64,000 bases of DNA from Glycine soja (Eukaryota; Streptophyta; Magnoliopsida; Fabales; Fabaceae). Every line of letters begins with the position of its first letter. Positions within the stretch are counted from its first letter, which is position 1. The stretch is from NCBI RefSeq assembly GCF_004193775.1, contig NC_041011.1:10257656-10321655 (forward strand), given 5' to 3'. Below, piece after piece: positions 11,052 to 23,118 of the stretch. The translations under genes were made by a program, and so were the position numbers. Below the pieces are notes generated by a model. It did not search any database and was not told the DNA's origin. It saw only the letters and a program-made list of their open reading frames with translations.

Positions 11052-11817
11052 CTAAACCAAAGATTCCTCGAACTGTAAAACACCCATGTGAGCAACATGC
11101 TCATGAAAGACCTTGGGTGAAAGTCCCTTAGTAAGAGGATCTACTATCATGGAGTTTGTCCCTAAGTGTTCTATGGAAATTTGTCCACTCTGTTCCCTTT
11201 CCTTAACAACTAGGAACTTGATGTCAATATGCTTTGATTTGGTCGAGCTCCTATTGTTGTTAGAATACAATACAACTGATTTATTGTCACAATATAACTT
11301 AAGTGGTCTTTCAATTCCTTCCATAATTTGCAGTCCTGCGACAAAATTTCTCAACCATATTCCATGATTTGATGTCTCATTGCATGCCACAAATTCTTCT
11401 GCCATAGTGGATGAAGTAGTAAGGGTTTGTTTAACACTACGCCAAGAAACCACACCACCAGCTAACATAAAAATTTAACCTGAAGTGGATCTCAAACTAT
11501 CTAGGCATCTTGCAAAATCCGAGTCAGAATACCCAATGATCTCCAACTGATCTGACATCTTGTATGTGAGCATATAATACTTTGTTCTCTTCAAATACCT
11601 TATAACTCTTTTGGCTGCTTTCCAATGACCCATTCTTGGATTGCTTAAATATCTGCTTAATACCCTAACTATGTATGCTATATCTAGACGCGTACATACT
11701 TAGGCATACATCAAACTCCCTACAACTGCTGCATAGGGAATCTTTTGCATTTCCTCAATTTCCAAATTTCCTTTTGGGCACTGTTTGAGACTAAACTTGT
11801 CTCCCTTAGCAGCTGGA
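11052..11817 (-). pseudogene. copia RNase H domain, broken
   Basis: RNase H removes the RNA strand during reverse transcription. The open part (11468-11052) contains GGVVSWRSVKQTLTTSSTMA, EEFVACNE and YCDNKSVVLYSNN, then HIDIKFLVVKE and DPLTKGLSP. These are the classic copia RNase H blocks up to the polyprotein end. The preceding stretch reads YSDSDFARCLDSLRSTSG followed by an in-frame stop at about 11476. The solo LTR at 11823 separates it from the reverse transcriptase. Confidence 0.85.
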
Positions 11818-11822
11818 GTATC
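11818..11822. repeat. 5-bp target site duplication (left), GTATC
   Basis: Same as 13200-13204. Removing the insert and one copy restores the copia reading frame. Confidence 0.85.
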
Positions 11823-13199
11823 TATTAGTCGTTATTTACGACTAACTTTTGTATTGAATAGCTACATAAAATTAACCTCTTTCCCCCAATTTATGGTTCT
11901 TTTTGTAGGAATTGTAAATATTTTCATGTTTAGTTTGATTTTATATAGAAGATACTCCCATTTTGTGAATTAATATTGAAACCACTTCAATTTCAGGCTA
12001 AAAGAAGGGAAGGTTCAAGTAGCTGGTGTCTCGCTAAGCGAGGCATATGCGCTTAGCGAGTGACATCCGCTAAGCGAGGCACACAGCTCGCTTAGCGTGT
12101 TGGGAAACCCTATAAGAGATCAGTCAAAGATGTACTCGCCCAGCACGCCGCAAGCTCACCCAGTGAGTCATTTGTCTCTTCTTGCGCTCAGCACGCCCAG
12201 CTCGCTAAGCCAAATTTCACTAACTCACGCTTAGTGAGCCAATCTCGCTAAGCGAGCCTTCAGAATCTGAAACATCAAGGAACCTTTAAAACACTGAAGT
12301 TGGTGGAAACTAAAGGAGAGGAGTCGAAAAACAGAGCCAAAGGAGAAGCTAGAGCAACAAAAACGAAGCCACCAAGAGAGACTAGGTTAAAGGGGTGAGA
12401 TTAGGGTTGTAGAGGTTGAAGGAGACATCCTCAACCATTCTTAGCCATTTTCTTCCCTCAAAATCTGTCCTTTGTATTGAAAGCTCATTACTTGTAATGG
12501 AAGGCTAAACCTCTTGGTTGGGAAGTTCTGCTGAACCTTTGATGTAATATTCTTTCACTATCTATTTAATGTTGTTTTTATGTGTTCATTGCTTCTATGC
12601 TTGCTTACTTTTACATGCTTGTGGCTTGATCGCCCATTTGTATGTATAGTTAGGATTTTTAGCATTGGGAAGTGCTTTAAAGCCTTAGAACTTGATAGAG
12701 CAAGCTAGAAAGTTGTATGTCTAGGAATGGAGTGCAGCGATCTAGTCCATATTATGTTGTAGACTTAATGCAACACTTTTAGGCTGAGTTTGTTGAGGGA
12801 TCAAGGACGAGGTTTAAAGAGAGTTAGGCTCATTCACTCGAGGGATCTTGGTTTGGATAATTTCTCAGCATAAGAACACTAGGATAACATTAAATAGAGA
12901 AAAATATATAGAAACATTAAGGTAGATTCAGTAGAACAACCTAACGCTTTCTTACTTGACTGTTTTTACTTCTCAAACCATAGAAAATTAGTTTATAGTT
13001 AACTAGATTTTCACACAAAAACCAAACTTGATATTTATTTTGCTTTTGATTGTGTACAAATGTTTGCTCACTAAACATACATTTTTTGAGTGAAATAAAT
13101 TTCCTGTGGATACGATATTCGATTCTTACTGTTTTATATTACTTGCGCGACTCGGTACACTTGCCGAATAGCATCGCAGAGAGAGTAGCTCTTCTAACA
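11823..13199. mobile_element. solo LTR inside copia pol
   Basis: A 1377-base insert begins TATTAG and ends CTAACA. The expected LTR end would be TGTTAG, so one base has mutated. It is bounded by the duplication GTATC. There is no internal coding sequence, so it is a solo LTR left by recombination between two LTRs. Segment 12030-12260 holds several copies of CTCGCTAAGCGAG or its variants in both orientations. The family is probably Ty3-gypsy, but this was not confirmed. Confidence 0.8.
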
Positions 13200-13204
13200 G
13201 TATC
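13200..13204. repeat. 5-bp target site duplication (right), GTATC
   Basis: Right copy of the duplication at 11818-11822. Confidence 0.85.
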
Positions 13205-14359
13205 CCCAGATTTACATTCCTGCATGTCAAACCTTTTAAGTACCTTTTCAATATAACTTCTTTATGATAATCCTAGAATACCTCGAGATCAATCTCGATG
13301 TATCTGAATTCCTAATACAAAGGAGGCGTCACCAAGATCTTTCATTTCGAAGTTTCTTGATAGAAATCTCTTGGTTTTGTGCAACATACTTATATCATTA
13401 GTGGCAAACAGTATGTCATCAACATATAAGACCAGGAAAATGTACTTGCTCCCACTGAATTTGTGATACACACAATCATCAACAAGATTCATCTTGAAAC
13501 CAAATGAAAGAATTATTTGATGAAATTTGTGGTACCATTGACGAGATGTCTGTTTTAGCCCGTAAATGGATTTTGTCAGTTTGCAAACCATATTCTTTAA
13601 GTCTCCTGATACAAAGTTTTCTAGTTGCACCATATAAATTGTCTCATCAATGTTTCCATTGAGAAATGTCGTCTTGACATCCATTTGATGAAAATCCAAA
13701 TCATAATGTGCAACAAGAGCTATGATTGTCCTAAAAGAGTCTTTCGATGAAACTGGAGAGAAAAAATCTTTAAAGTTAATCCCTTCCTTTTGGGTATAGC
13801 CCTTTGCCACAAGATGAGCCTTATACCTCTCCACATTACCTTTGGAATCCCGCTTGGTCTTAAATATCCATTTGCAACCAATGGGTTTCACACCTTCTGG
13901 TAATGGGACAAGTTCCCAAACCTTGTTGTCTTGCATGGACTTATACTCCTCATTCATTGCTTCAATCCACTTTTCTGAGTTGGAATCTTGCATGACTTGA
14001 TGGAAGTTGACTAGGTCATCTTCCATCATACCATTATTTTCCTCCTGCTCCTGGAGAAATACCACATAATCATCTGGAATAGCACTTCTCTTTTCTCTTG
14101 TAGATCTCCACAAAGGTACTAGCTCATGAAGCATAGGTTCTTGAGGATCTTGAATTTGTTCTTCATGAACGACCAAATTATCTTGAGTGGGAGATTCAAT
14201 AAAAATATCTTGTAAAGGTTCCGAATTTGCTTTATCAAAAGCAACTGTATGAATCGGTTCTGAAATTGTTATCGATTCTTCCTCTAAGACAAAGTCTTTA
14301 ACCTTATTCTTCCCCCCCAAACTCAATATCCTCAAAGAATGTGACAGTTCCCGTCTCAA
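13205..14359 (-). pseudogene. copia reverse transcriptase
   Basis: The 356-codon open stretch (14359-13289) carries the full copia reverse transcriptase core: WIEAMNEEYKSMQDNKVWEL, GCKWIFKTKRDSKGNVERYK, FHQMDVKTTFLNG, SIYGLKQTSRQW and the catalytic LYVDDILFA. A stop at 13289 interrupts GIQIHRD; beyond it the same frame continues towards KRFDMQECKSGD up to the solo LTR. The first 100 residues are the variable linker after integrase. The catalytic aspartates are present, but the polyprotein is broken on both sides, so no activity is expected. Confidence 0.9.
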
Positions 14360-14379
14360 AAATTGTCTTTAATTTGGGA

Positions 14380-15123
14380 TCATAAAATTTATATCCCCTG
14401 GATCTTTCAGAATAACCAATAAATTAGTTGCTCACTGTTCGGGAGTCCAATTTCCTTTCATTTGGCTTATAAGGCCTTGCCTCAGCTGGACATCCTCATA
14501 CATGAAAATGTTTCAGACTAGGCTTTCGCCCAATCCAAAGCTCATAAGGTGTTTTGGCAGTTGCCTTGGTTGACACTTTATTTAGAATGTAAGCTGCAGT
14601 CTTTAGTGCCTCTCCCCAGAGTGACTCTGGTAAGTTAGAATGACAAATCATGCTTCTTACCATATCCTTAAGAGTTCTGTTTCATCTTTCAGCTACATCA
14701 TTCATGCTAGGTGACCCCGGTATGGTGTACTGTGGGACGATTCCACATTCCCCTAGGTACTTGGAAAAAGGCCCCAGACGTTGTTCACCTAAACTGTCAT
14801 ATCTGCTATAGTATTCACCACCACGATTAGATCTAACACTCTTGATTCTTTTGTTGAGTTGATTTTCAACTTCAACTTCAAATGTTTTGAACACATCCAG
14901 AGATTGTGACTTTTCATGTATAAGAAACAAGTATGCATATTTGAAGTAATCGTCTATGAATGATATAAAATATTATTGACCATTCCATGAAGGTGTATGA
15001 AATGGCCCACAAATGTCCGTATGTATCAATTCCAAGATGTCTGTAACTCCATATGCACCTAATTTCTTGCTTTTGGTTCGTTTACCTTTAATGCATTCAA
15101 CACAAAATTCAAAGCTTATGAAA
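14380..15123 (-). pseudogene. copia integrase, fragmented
   Basis: Integrase inserts the DNA copy into the genome. The open piece at 14930-14682 reads IKSVRSNRGGEYYSRYDS, the region of the second catalytic aspartate, and ends PGSPSMNDVAER. Frames before and after it carry the expected flanking blocks (ILELIHTDICGPFHTPSWN near 15030; [16 protein letters not shown] and GRKPSLKHF near 14500-14620). Stops and shifts separate the blocks. Confidence 0.8.
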
Positions 15124-15620
15124 TCAATGGAATCCTAAGATTCCATTTGACACGAGTCGTTCAATTATGTTCTTAGAAATGTGACCTAAGCGCTTGTGCC
15201 ATAATGCTTCTGAGTTTGTATTATCAATTCTATGCTTAGTATCATGTAATTTTGCGTTAAAGGATTCACCATATGAAGCTATAGTATCAAGTAAATATAG
15301 ATTATCATTAGCCAAGAGTGAACCAGTTCCAACAATATCTAAATTAAAAGACAACTTAAACACATTGTTTCCAAATGAACACAAATAACCCAATTTGTCC
15401 AAATAAGAAACTGAAACCAAATTCCATCTACATGACGGTACAACAAAAGTGTCTTTCAAATCCAAATAAAAACCAGTACATAATAATAATCTAAAATGCC
15501 CTATAGCTTCCACCTCCACCGATTTACCATCTCCAACATAGATCCATCTTTCAGAATCAATTGGCTTCTGGTAGCTTAGGCAACCCTGCATTGAAACACT
15601 ATGTTAGTAGTGGCACCAGA
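15124..15620 (-). pseudogene. copia protease end and GAG-pre-integrase domain
   Basis: The frame 15591-15124 shows VVPSCRWNLVSVSYLDKLGY, the typical block after the protease, and then EALWHKRLGHISKNIIERLV with the zinc-binding histidines of the integrase N-terminal domain. The LDSGATT-like active site of the aspartic protease lies just upstream near 15605-15630, next to a stop. Confidence 0.8.
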
Positions 15621-15629
15621 ATCTAACCA

Positions 15630-16430
15630 CTAAGTGTTTCTAGGTACTGAAGCTAAATTGACCTCAGAATAGACCAAAGTAAGAAACATACCTTTCTTTG
15701 CACGCCAAGCATAATATTTGGTACATTTCTTCTTTACATGTCCAGGCTTACTGCAAAAGAAACAGTTGTCACTCTGATTTTGTTTCTTTTGTGTTGGACC
15801 CTTAGCAGCTTCATTCTTGGGCTCCTTAGTTCTTTTTCTTTTGCCCTTGTCTTTAGAGGTACTTGCAACATGAGCACTTTTAGTCCTTTCTTGCTTCGGC
15901 CTTTCCTCTTCTAGCACACAGTATGAAATGAGCTCATTAAGAGACCATTTCTCCTTCTGACAGTTATAAGAGATCTTAAACTGACTAAACCGTAAAGGTA
16001 GAGAAATTAGCACTAAATGAATACGCAAGTCTTATGATAACTCAAGCTTTAGTGCCCTTAATTTTGAAGCAATATTTGACATTCCCATAATGTATTCCCT
16101 GACATTTCCTTTACCTTGATACTTCATGGAAATTAATTAAGTTTTGAAGAAGAGTACTTGTTTCCGCCTTATCGCTTTTTGCAAAGCGCTTTTCAATTTC
16201 AGCAAGAAATTCTTTGGCACTAGTTATATCATCGAAACAGTGTCCCTAAAGACCTCATGCGATTTAAGTGATCCCACTTCTCATGAAGTTTCCTCTTGTT
16301 GAGAATTACTCAAGTCCATAGGAGAAGGGGGTTTCTCAATCCTTAATGCAAGGTCTAGATCCATGCAGCCAAGAACAATTTGCATGTTCTCTTTCCAGTC
16401 CTTAAAATTTGTCCAATTAAGAACCAGAAA
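15630..16430 (-). pseudogene. copia gag, frameshifted
   Basis: The 132-codon frame (16028-15630) ends with CFFCSKPGHVKKKCTKY, an intact CCHC zinc knuckle for RNA binding, preceded by a lysine-rich stretch. Upstream, in other frames, LNWTNFKDWKENMQIVLGCM (about 16420-16360) is the usual gag start block. Several shifts lie between them. Confidence 0.8.
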
Positions 16431-17389
16431 CCAAATTCAGATTAGCAGATATAGCAGCAACAACTGAAAAGATAAAAACAAACAATACAATAAGCTCACA
16501 TAATAGTCATCAATGCATTTAAATAATGGTATATCCCATCTCAAGATATCTAGTGCACCATTATCTTTGGACAGTGATATTAATTGCTAGTGATATCCTT
16601 GTTGTAATGTGCAAACATTGATAATAAAAGCATATCAAATAACAAATCAATCTTTTGATGTGATTTATCATTCACATACAAAACCTCATAATTATCACAC
16701 GTTTAACATCATAGGTGTGTGTATGTAAATTAGTTAAATGGTAACTTTCCTTTGGACCAATCACCACTCATATAAATAATTACACACGTTAACATTTCTC
16801 GTCAACAATCTACATAAGAGAGGTCACTTTGGTGATATCTTGATTCAATTAGCTCATTTAAATGCTAAACAATTAAAATGATATATCATAGCTAAATTTT
16901 GAGCATTGATGCACCAAATCCAAAATTAAAACATTTCTTGAGTAAATTATTTATTTTAAATTTTAGAAGCCCATGATTGTTATTTTAATGAGTTGGAGCG
17001 GCCTCTAAAAGTAAGAACGAGCACAAAATTATGTGTATATATATTAATGATGCACTGTAACCTTTAAATGAGAGGTGCATTATTGGTAGGGATTCAATCA
17101 ATCAACCTAATTTGATTCTAACAGACAATCATCAATCCTAACCACATGTTTTCTATCAACGTAGAGAGAGAAATTACTGTGTAAAAATGAATAAAATCTC
17201 ATTGTGTTTTCATACTCAAAATCATGATGAAAACTAAATACGAAATCGTACCTGGATTAGGCATAATGGAATGATGAAAGGTTGATGAGGATAAGGTTGG
17301 TTCTATGATCTCTCAATTGTAGAGAGTCTTTTTTTCTTCTCTGAATTTTTATGGTCTGATGGGGATAAAGAGGAAAAGAAAAGTGAAAT
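16431..17389 (-). other. copia untranslated region between gag and 5' LTR
   Basis: AT-rich, about 950 bases, no open frame of note. It lies between the gag start block and the truncated 5' LTR. No clear primer binding site was recognised. Confidence 0.4.
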
Positions 17390-17570
17390 TCTACAAACAA
17401 GACCATAACCTCTTGTATTGGTAACTGTCATCAATTATCCCAAATTTGGTAATTATAATTTGGCCCCTCACCAAATTATAATATCACTAATGTTATCTAT
17501 ACAATTAATCTTTCATGACATATATGCCCTTAATCATAATTTTATATTGATCAAATCACTTTAATATTTT
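17390..17570 (-). repeat. copia 5' LTR, truncated
   Basis: Matches 1410-1598. Beyond about 17570 the similarity stops, so most of this LTR has been lost. No clear tRNA-binding site was recognised just inside it. Confidence 0.6.
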
Positions 17571-18983
17571 AGCTAATAAAATGATGGTTCTAACCCATTC
17601 AATTATGTTATATATATATATATATATGATCCAAAATTTGTTAACAATAATTTTTAAAATTAATTTTATAAAAGTTAATAATTGATCGTATATGATAATT
17701 TGTAATTATATTGATACTGTTAAATTATTTAAATTGTTTTATTTAAATTCGTAAAATGATTGTGAAATGACTCACGTTGCATTAATTTCGCAATGATGCA
17801 CCATGATGAAATGCCAAAAACCAAAACAATTATCAAAGAAAAAAAATCCTATTGCTAGTCCAACATCCAACAATGCAGCATATACTTTATCTACTGATCA
17901 AAGGGTATTACAGAATTGAACTCCCTATTTTCACAAAAGCTAAGCGATATGGCACTGAGACCAAATCTCAGTCACCCAAAAAATATCTCACATATATGTA
18001 AGTAACATGTTATTCTGAAAGATACTTCAAAATAACATGTTAATATTTGAAGCTCCATGTCAATTCAATAAAAGTCAATAACAAGTTAATATTTTCAAAG
18101 CACTTTTTTTCGATCCCTGAAAATAATTCTACTAATAAACTACTTTTGTCCAAAAGTAATTGTGCGAATCAGCCATGCCTATTTTAGAGGGAATCTGAAA
18201 TTCACCTGATTAAATAAAAATCACAAGCATGCAACATCTCAATTGGTACACAAAGATTCGTAGAGAATCTTAGTCATACACGACTTTTCTCGTATTATGT
18301 TATTTATTATTTGAGGATGAAAATCCCCCAAGAATTAAAATAATAAACTACAAAACGAATAATGGCTAGTTCCCTTCTTTCTTTTTCTTTTTCAACATTC
18401 AAAAGCGCAACAGAAGAATATGCCATCTTCCATAAGACTTTCTATCTGAGTTTTCCTTGCGTTTGGGCAATAAAAAGCATCAAATATTGTGGAGACAAAC
18501 CCATTGGGATAGTTTCTAACTACCAAAAATAGAACAGAAAGAGTGTAATGAGGGAAAAGACCAAAAAAATGCATTTTACATGCTCTATCATTCTCTTTAA
18601 TTTAACTCAAACAACCACAAAAGATTAAACTAAAATTAATTTTAAAAGATTAATCCATTGTAAACTTGAAAAAATCTTTCAAAATCTAAAATCAAAAACA
18701 GTTGTCCAATTAGAAATTATTAGGTATAACAATTTTTTTATTTTTATGATAATTACCTTAAAAATTAATCCTGATATAACTTAGTTGATTAATAATGTAA
18801 AAAAAAAACACATTATCAAACTTAATATGTGAGTGTTCAAAAGTATTGATGTTAAGATGGATCGTGGATACAATGAACTCTTCACATTATCAAACTTAGC
18901 ATGTATATATGTGATCCAAAAGTATTGATGTCAAGATGGATCATGGATAAATGAATTGGACAATTGATTTTGCTACAAACATT
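17571..18983. other. AT-rich intergenic DNA
   Basis: No gene supported. A near-repeat of about 60 bases occurs twice (around 18815-18860 and 18885-18945, sharing CACATTATCAAACTTA and AAAAGTATTGATGT). A short (AT)n run lies at 17608-17627. Confidence 0.4.
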
Positions 18984-19480
18984 GGACAAATTGACCCAAA
19001 TGGGTTAGTTTTAGAAATTATTTCTCGATATAAGTCCCTTTCCAAACTAATACCAGAGGGGGTCTCTTTTTTTTACGTGGAACCCAACCATGCATGAAGT
19101 ATATCGCCACTGGAGCTGGCAATACCACCCTGGGACGGACACGTGGCTTTTCCGCCACTATCACTGGCGAAATAGCCAGTGATTTTTGCCACTGGAACTG
19201 GCGACTTAGGGCAGCCCTGACGTGGGGAGGGTTTCGCCAGTGCCAATGACGAAACACCTCAGGCACTGTAGGCACGCAGGGGGAGGGGAGCAGGCTAGGT
19301 TTGGCGTTGCAGCAGGGTAGGCGCAAAGGGAGGGGAGCAGGCTAGGTCTGGCGTGACAGGAGCAACTTTGCATGCATGCATGGTTCGCCATTGTCATGGG
19401 CGAAACAACTGCAGTTTCCGCCACTACAAATAGTGAAATAGGTGCATCGACATTCTTTAAAAAGCAAGCTTTGTTTGTTC
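18984..19480 (+). repeat. MULE left terminal inverted repeat
   Basis: Aligns with the reverse complement of 24290-24780 in blocks, with many small gaps. It is full of short inverted words around TTTCGCCAnTGnCA-like motifs that could fold back locally. Confidence 0.7.
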
Positions 19481-19600
19481 TGCCTCCACTTTGAAATTTT
19501 TTTACGTTGAAAGGCTTAAAGTTTTTAAAGTTTGTCTTCTGAGAAATTATCGCGAAACAGGTTACCCCTTTGAATAAGAAGGCCTGATGCTTTGTTCTGG

Positions 19601-19780
19601 CTTAAAATTTCTTGCTTAAAATTGCTACTTTCAACTTTTTTCTGCCTTAAAATTTCTTGCTTAAAATTGCTACTTTCAACTTTTTTCTGCCTTAAAATTT
19701 CTTGCTTAAAATTGCTACTTTCAACTTTTTTTTGCCTTATAATTTCTTGGTTAAAATTGCTACTTTCAATTTTTTTGTAC
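19601..19780. repeat. 45-bp tandem repeat, four copies
   Basis: Units start at 19601, 19646, 19691 and about 19736, each beginning with CTTAAAATTTCTTG or a variant. The length of 45 keeps frame, giving a spurious repeated peptide on both strands. It lies in the untranslated leader of the plus-strand MULE gene. Confidence 0.85.
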
Positions 19781-20246
19781 GTTGAAAGGTTCAAGTTTTT
19801 AAGTTTCTAATTTTTTTGATAATTCATTTGAGATCATTGAGAAATTATTAATTTAAAGTAATAATTTTTTTAGAATAAAATTTGAATTTGAAGTTTAATT
19901 GTAGTATTTTTTGTAATTAGATTTTTTTATTTTGAAGTTATTATTGTTGTCATTAATTATTTATAATATTGTTTTTGTAGGTATATGATGAATTCAGTTA
20001 TTTTGATGCTTTGTTCCTGCTTAAAAATTGAACTTTTTGTACGTTGAAAGCGTTCAAATTTTTTAAGTTTCTCAATAATTCTCCTGAGATGATTCACAAA
20101 TTATTTAGTTGAAGTAATCATTTTTGTTTAGAATGAAGTTTAAGTGTAGTAATTTTTTTAATTAGATTTTTTTATTTTGAAATTATTGTTGTTACGATTA
20201 ATTATCTATAATATTGTTTTTGTAGGTATATGATGAATTCGGTTAT
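19779..20246 (+). repeat. direct duplication of about 210 bp before the MULE ORF
   Basis: Segments 19779-19999 and 20036-20246 are diverged copies. Both run from GTACGTTGAAAG through TTTTTGTAGGTATATGATG. The first copy thus ends in a second, unused copy of the splice acceptor and start codon of the ORF at 20230. Confidence 0.75.
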
Positions 20247-20622
20247 AACAGTCTTGTATTTCAATGGAAGGGTATATGAAGAGAATGATTGTGTAATATT
20301 TGAAGGTAGTAAAAAAGCGATTCAGATTAAACGTGGAATTAGTTTCAATGCTTTGAAAAAAATTGGAGATAAGGTAAAGTTAGAAAATAATGAAATTATT
20401 TATGCTATAAGTTGTAGATTTTTAATTTCGGGAAAATATATTGCGTTGCAAATTTGTGATGACGAATATGTTGAAACTATGATCGAAAGTTTTCAACAAC
20501 AAGAACAAATGTCAGTTCTAGAATTGTACGTAGAAAAGGATGTTACCGGTGGTTCTAGGTTTTTTTCAGCAAATTCTGTTACATCATGTGGAAATAATTT
20601 ATCAGTGACCTTAGATATCTGA
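20230..20622 (+). CDS. MULE-associated N-terminal (PB1-like) domain protein, truncated
   Basis: A 130-codon ORF opens with MMNSVITVLYFNGRVYEEND and contains KKAIQIKRGISFNALKKIG, ISGKYIALQICDDEYVETMI and MSVLELYVE. This block is well known at the N terminus of plant Mutator-like transposases, ahead of the DNA-binding and DDE domains. Those are absent here because the frame stops at 20622. A splice acceptor (TTTTTGTAG, ending 20225) just upstream suggests that a leader exon in the left inverted repeat is joined here. The gene points towards the PMD pseudogene on the other strand, with about 220 bases between their stops. The product might compete with full transposase, but nothing in the sequence shows this. 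Domain recognition is fairly sure. Confidence 0.7.
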   Translation: MMNSVITVLYFNGRVYEENDCVIFEGSKKAIQIKRGISFNALKKIGDKVKLENNEIIYAISCRFLISGKYIALQICDDEYVETMIESFQQQEQMSVLELYVEKDVTGGSRFFSANSVTSCGNNLSVTLDI

Positions 20623-20839
20623 GACAAGTAACTTGTATTGCTTGAACTTCTATTGAATGTATTTAGTTTGTGTTCTTCAATGAAATTGTTAGTAACATTA
20701 GTTATTTTGGTTTATTATTATATTTTGGTGCGCTACATAAATTGTATCCATTAGTAAGACTTCATAAAATAAACGATAGGTTAAGTCTCAAATTGAAATG
20801 ACAAACATACAACAACATATTTAAACAGAGACATGAAAA

Positions 20840-23118
20840 TCATTCGTTATGGTGTCCATGATGACGTGAGGATGTGTCACATGGTCGTTCCTATCTTTGT
20901 GTTGCTCTATCAGGATTTCTTCTGCCCCAATGTCTCCTCGCTTCAACTTGGACAGCCTCAGCAGAAAATTGGTGACGTAAATCAACACCTAATAAGTCAT
21001 CCATATCAGGTATTACTCCGGTACATTTCATTGAGTACCTAATGGAGCATTAGGTGTTAGAATTGGGGCATCATGTTGTTGTGAAGGGGTCATAGTAGGC
21101 CATGAAAAATTTAGGATGTGTTTCCGCAACACCACCAAACGAATGTTCGCCTGTAGAAGTATTAGTGTGATGACCTTCGAAAGGATATTGATACATCTGT
21201 GTCAGATACTGAGAAAATGTTGGTGGTGTGTAATACATTTCATGGTCACCCTTCGCCATTTATTGGGAATATGCTTCCGCTTCAACAGCCTCCCTTCGTT
21301 TGCCTATGCCTTGAGTTTCAGCACTTGAGTGGAGAATATGAAACTCTTGTGTTGCAAATTGATGCTCTATTCCTGCTGGACCATGTGACACAAGCTCAGT
21401 GATTCTCTCTTGCTCTTCCTATAAAATGATTATTTTCTCCACATAAGGCATGAGATCATCAACTGCCCATGTATTCCTCCCTTATGGAGACACCATGTAC
21501 TATAATGTCTCCGCAACTTCAGCATGCAATTATTAGGGTGAGAAAATTAATGGCGATGATTTAAAAAATAATTTGAAGTTAAATATTCAAAAAACAAAAA
21601 AAATATCAATGTAGCTGTGTTTGCATTTTTAGGGTCAACAAACATCTTTGGTTTTCACCTATATCAGACCATGTAGTCGGAGTTAAAGCTCAATAGACCC
21701 TCTTGTTGAGGATAACCGTCGACCCTAAAATTAGCTCGATTGTTCCATTGACTAATCATTGGGACATACAGTTGCCCCCAATTTTCATCATGTTTGCCTT
21801 TCAGTGTTATGCCATGAATATTCAAGGGTTGCGAAGGACACCCTAAAATTGGTTGTTGCATTCCAAATTATCTCAATACTCTATTGGGTTGGTGTCACTC
21901 AATAACTTGGAAACAAATTAGTGACACCACCGCGCACCACGCTACACTTCCAACTAAACAAATTGGAGGCAACACTAACATAACATTTGTTGTGTAAGGC
22001 TCCCATAGAAACGGCGTATAACAACACAATTGTTTGTTTTCAGTGAAATATGACATATTATTTATTATTTAACCAATACATTAACATGTTCTTACCTCAT
22101 GTCGTTTCATAATATCTAATTTGTGACGAAAAACTATCACATCATCATTGTCGATGTGTTGATTTCCACGTCGTAGCCACCTATAAAAAATTATCAAATC
22201 ATCATTGTCGATACATTAAATTATTAATTATTTTGAAATTAAATCTAATTTTTTAAACGACTAACCTGTGTGTCGGAGTGGTCTATTTTCTATTAGGGGA
22301 GGAGTCCTCTTTGGAGCCAAACTTGTGCATCGTTCCCATGCTCACATTTGTATTAAGATGCACATACCTCCGATTGATTTAGTTTTATAATCGGTGGCGC
22401 TGCACATCTCTCTATATAAATAAACAAATTAGTTTTATTAGGTCTCCATGCATACGTGCTGCACTCTCTAAAGTCACGTAAAAAATTACAGGTACCTCAA
22501 GAAAACTTTGTTACTGCCTTTGTCAACAAATAGGACACCTCCTATGAATCTAAGGATCCATGCATAGGTAAACCTTTTTACTTGTTGTAGGTTACCATCA
22601 TGGTTATTTAATTGTGGAAAATGATGAGCCAACCAACTTAATTTAATCGTACTACCTTGAAGTTCACCTTCTTGTGGTCTGACTCCTAACAATTTTTCAC
22701 ATAAATCAGTCCAATCAAGATTTGTTGGACCAATTAACGGTGACTCATCCACAAGGAGACCTAATAAAATAGAGACATCTTGAAGAGTAATAGTACACTT
22801 TCCGCATCTCATGTGAAATGTATGTGTTTCGGGCCTCCATCTTTCAATCAAGACACTAATTAATGCCGCATTTGTTTTTAAATATCTCATCTTCATAATC
22901 CAGTAAAAACCAGATTGTCGAAGTAGAGGAATAATTTTCTCTGATATTTCTTCTTGACCTTGATACGTGGGGACAACTCGTCTAATGTGTAATTTTCTAT
23001 CTTCTTCCTCATTCCAAATATGTTCTGAAACATGCTTAGCTTGCATCCATAAAACATCACCATCAATTGGACCAGACTTAATTTGTATATTTGATGAACA
23101 TGACGAGGAAAATGTCAT
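20840..23118 (-). pseudogene. plant mobile domain (PMD, MAIN/MAIL1-like) gene, disabled
   Basis: The first coding segment (23118-22486, 210 codons) reads FYWIMKMRYLKTNAALISVL, ERWRPETHTFHMRCGKCTIT and LQDVSILLGLLVDESPL. This is the conserved start of the PMD, a domain shared by silencing factors MAIN/MAIL1 and by transposon-borne copies. Further blocks follow in order: RWLRRGNQHIDNDDVIVFRH (about 22185-22110), FLWEPYTTNVMLVLPP (about 22010), a block interrupted by stops at VIE-stop-HQPNRVLR-stop-FGMQQP (about 21900-21850), WGQLYVPMISQWNNRANFRV, then LLGVDLRHQF and RRNPDRATQR near 20950-20890. At least one Trp and one Gln codon have become stops, so the gene is dead. Its leader exon seems to lie in the right inverted repeat, and an acceptor TTTTGCAG ends at 23124, just before the ATG. 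Confidence 0.8.

Larger units (their letters stand above)
1404..17570 (-). mobile_element. decayed Ty1-copia retrotransposon, host of two later insertions
   Basis: On the minus strand the order is gag (about 16430-15630), protease/GAG-pre-integrase (15620-15124), integrase (about 15120-14380), reverse transcriptase (14359-13205) and RNase H (11817-11052). The gag-PR-INT-RT-RH order defines Ty1-copia. Two LTR remnants match closely: 1410-1598 on the left and 17394-17568 on the right. The left LTR is cut at 1835/10861 by a gypsy-like element, and pol is cut at 11822/13200 by a solo LTR. The right LTR loses its match after about 17570, so it is truncated. Many stop codons and frameshifts show that it is dead. 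Outer target duplications were not found. Confidence 0.85.

Noticed and set aside
19525..19810. Repeat-peptide ORFs on both strands
   Set aside because: By-product of the 45-bp tandem repeat.
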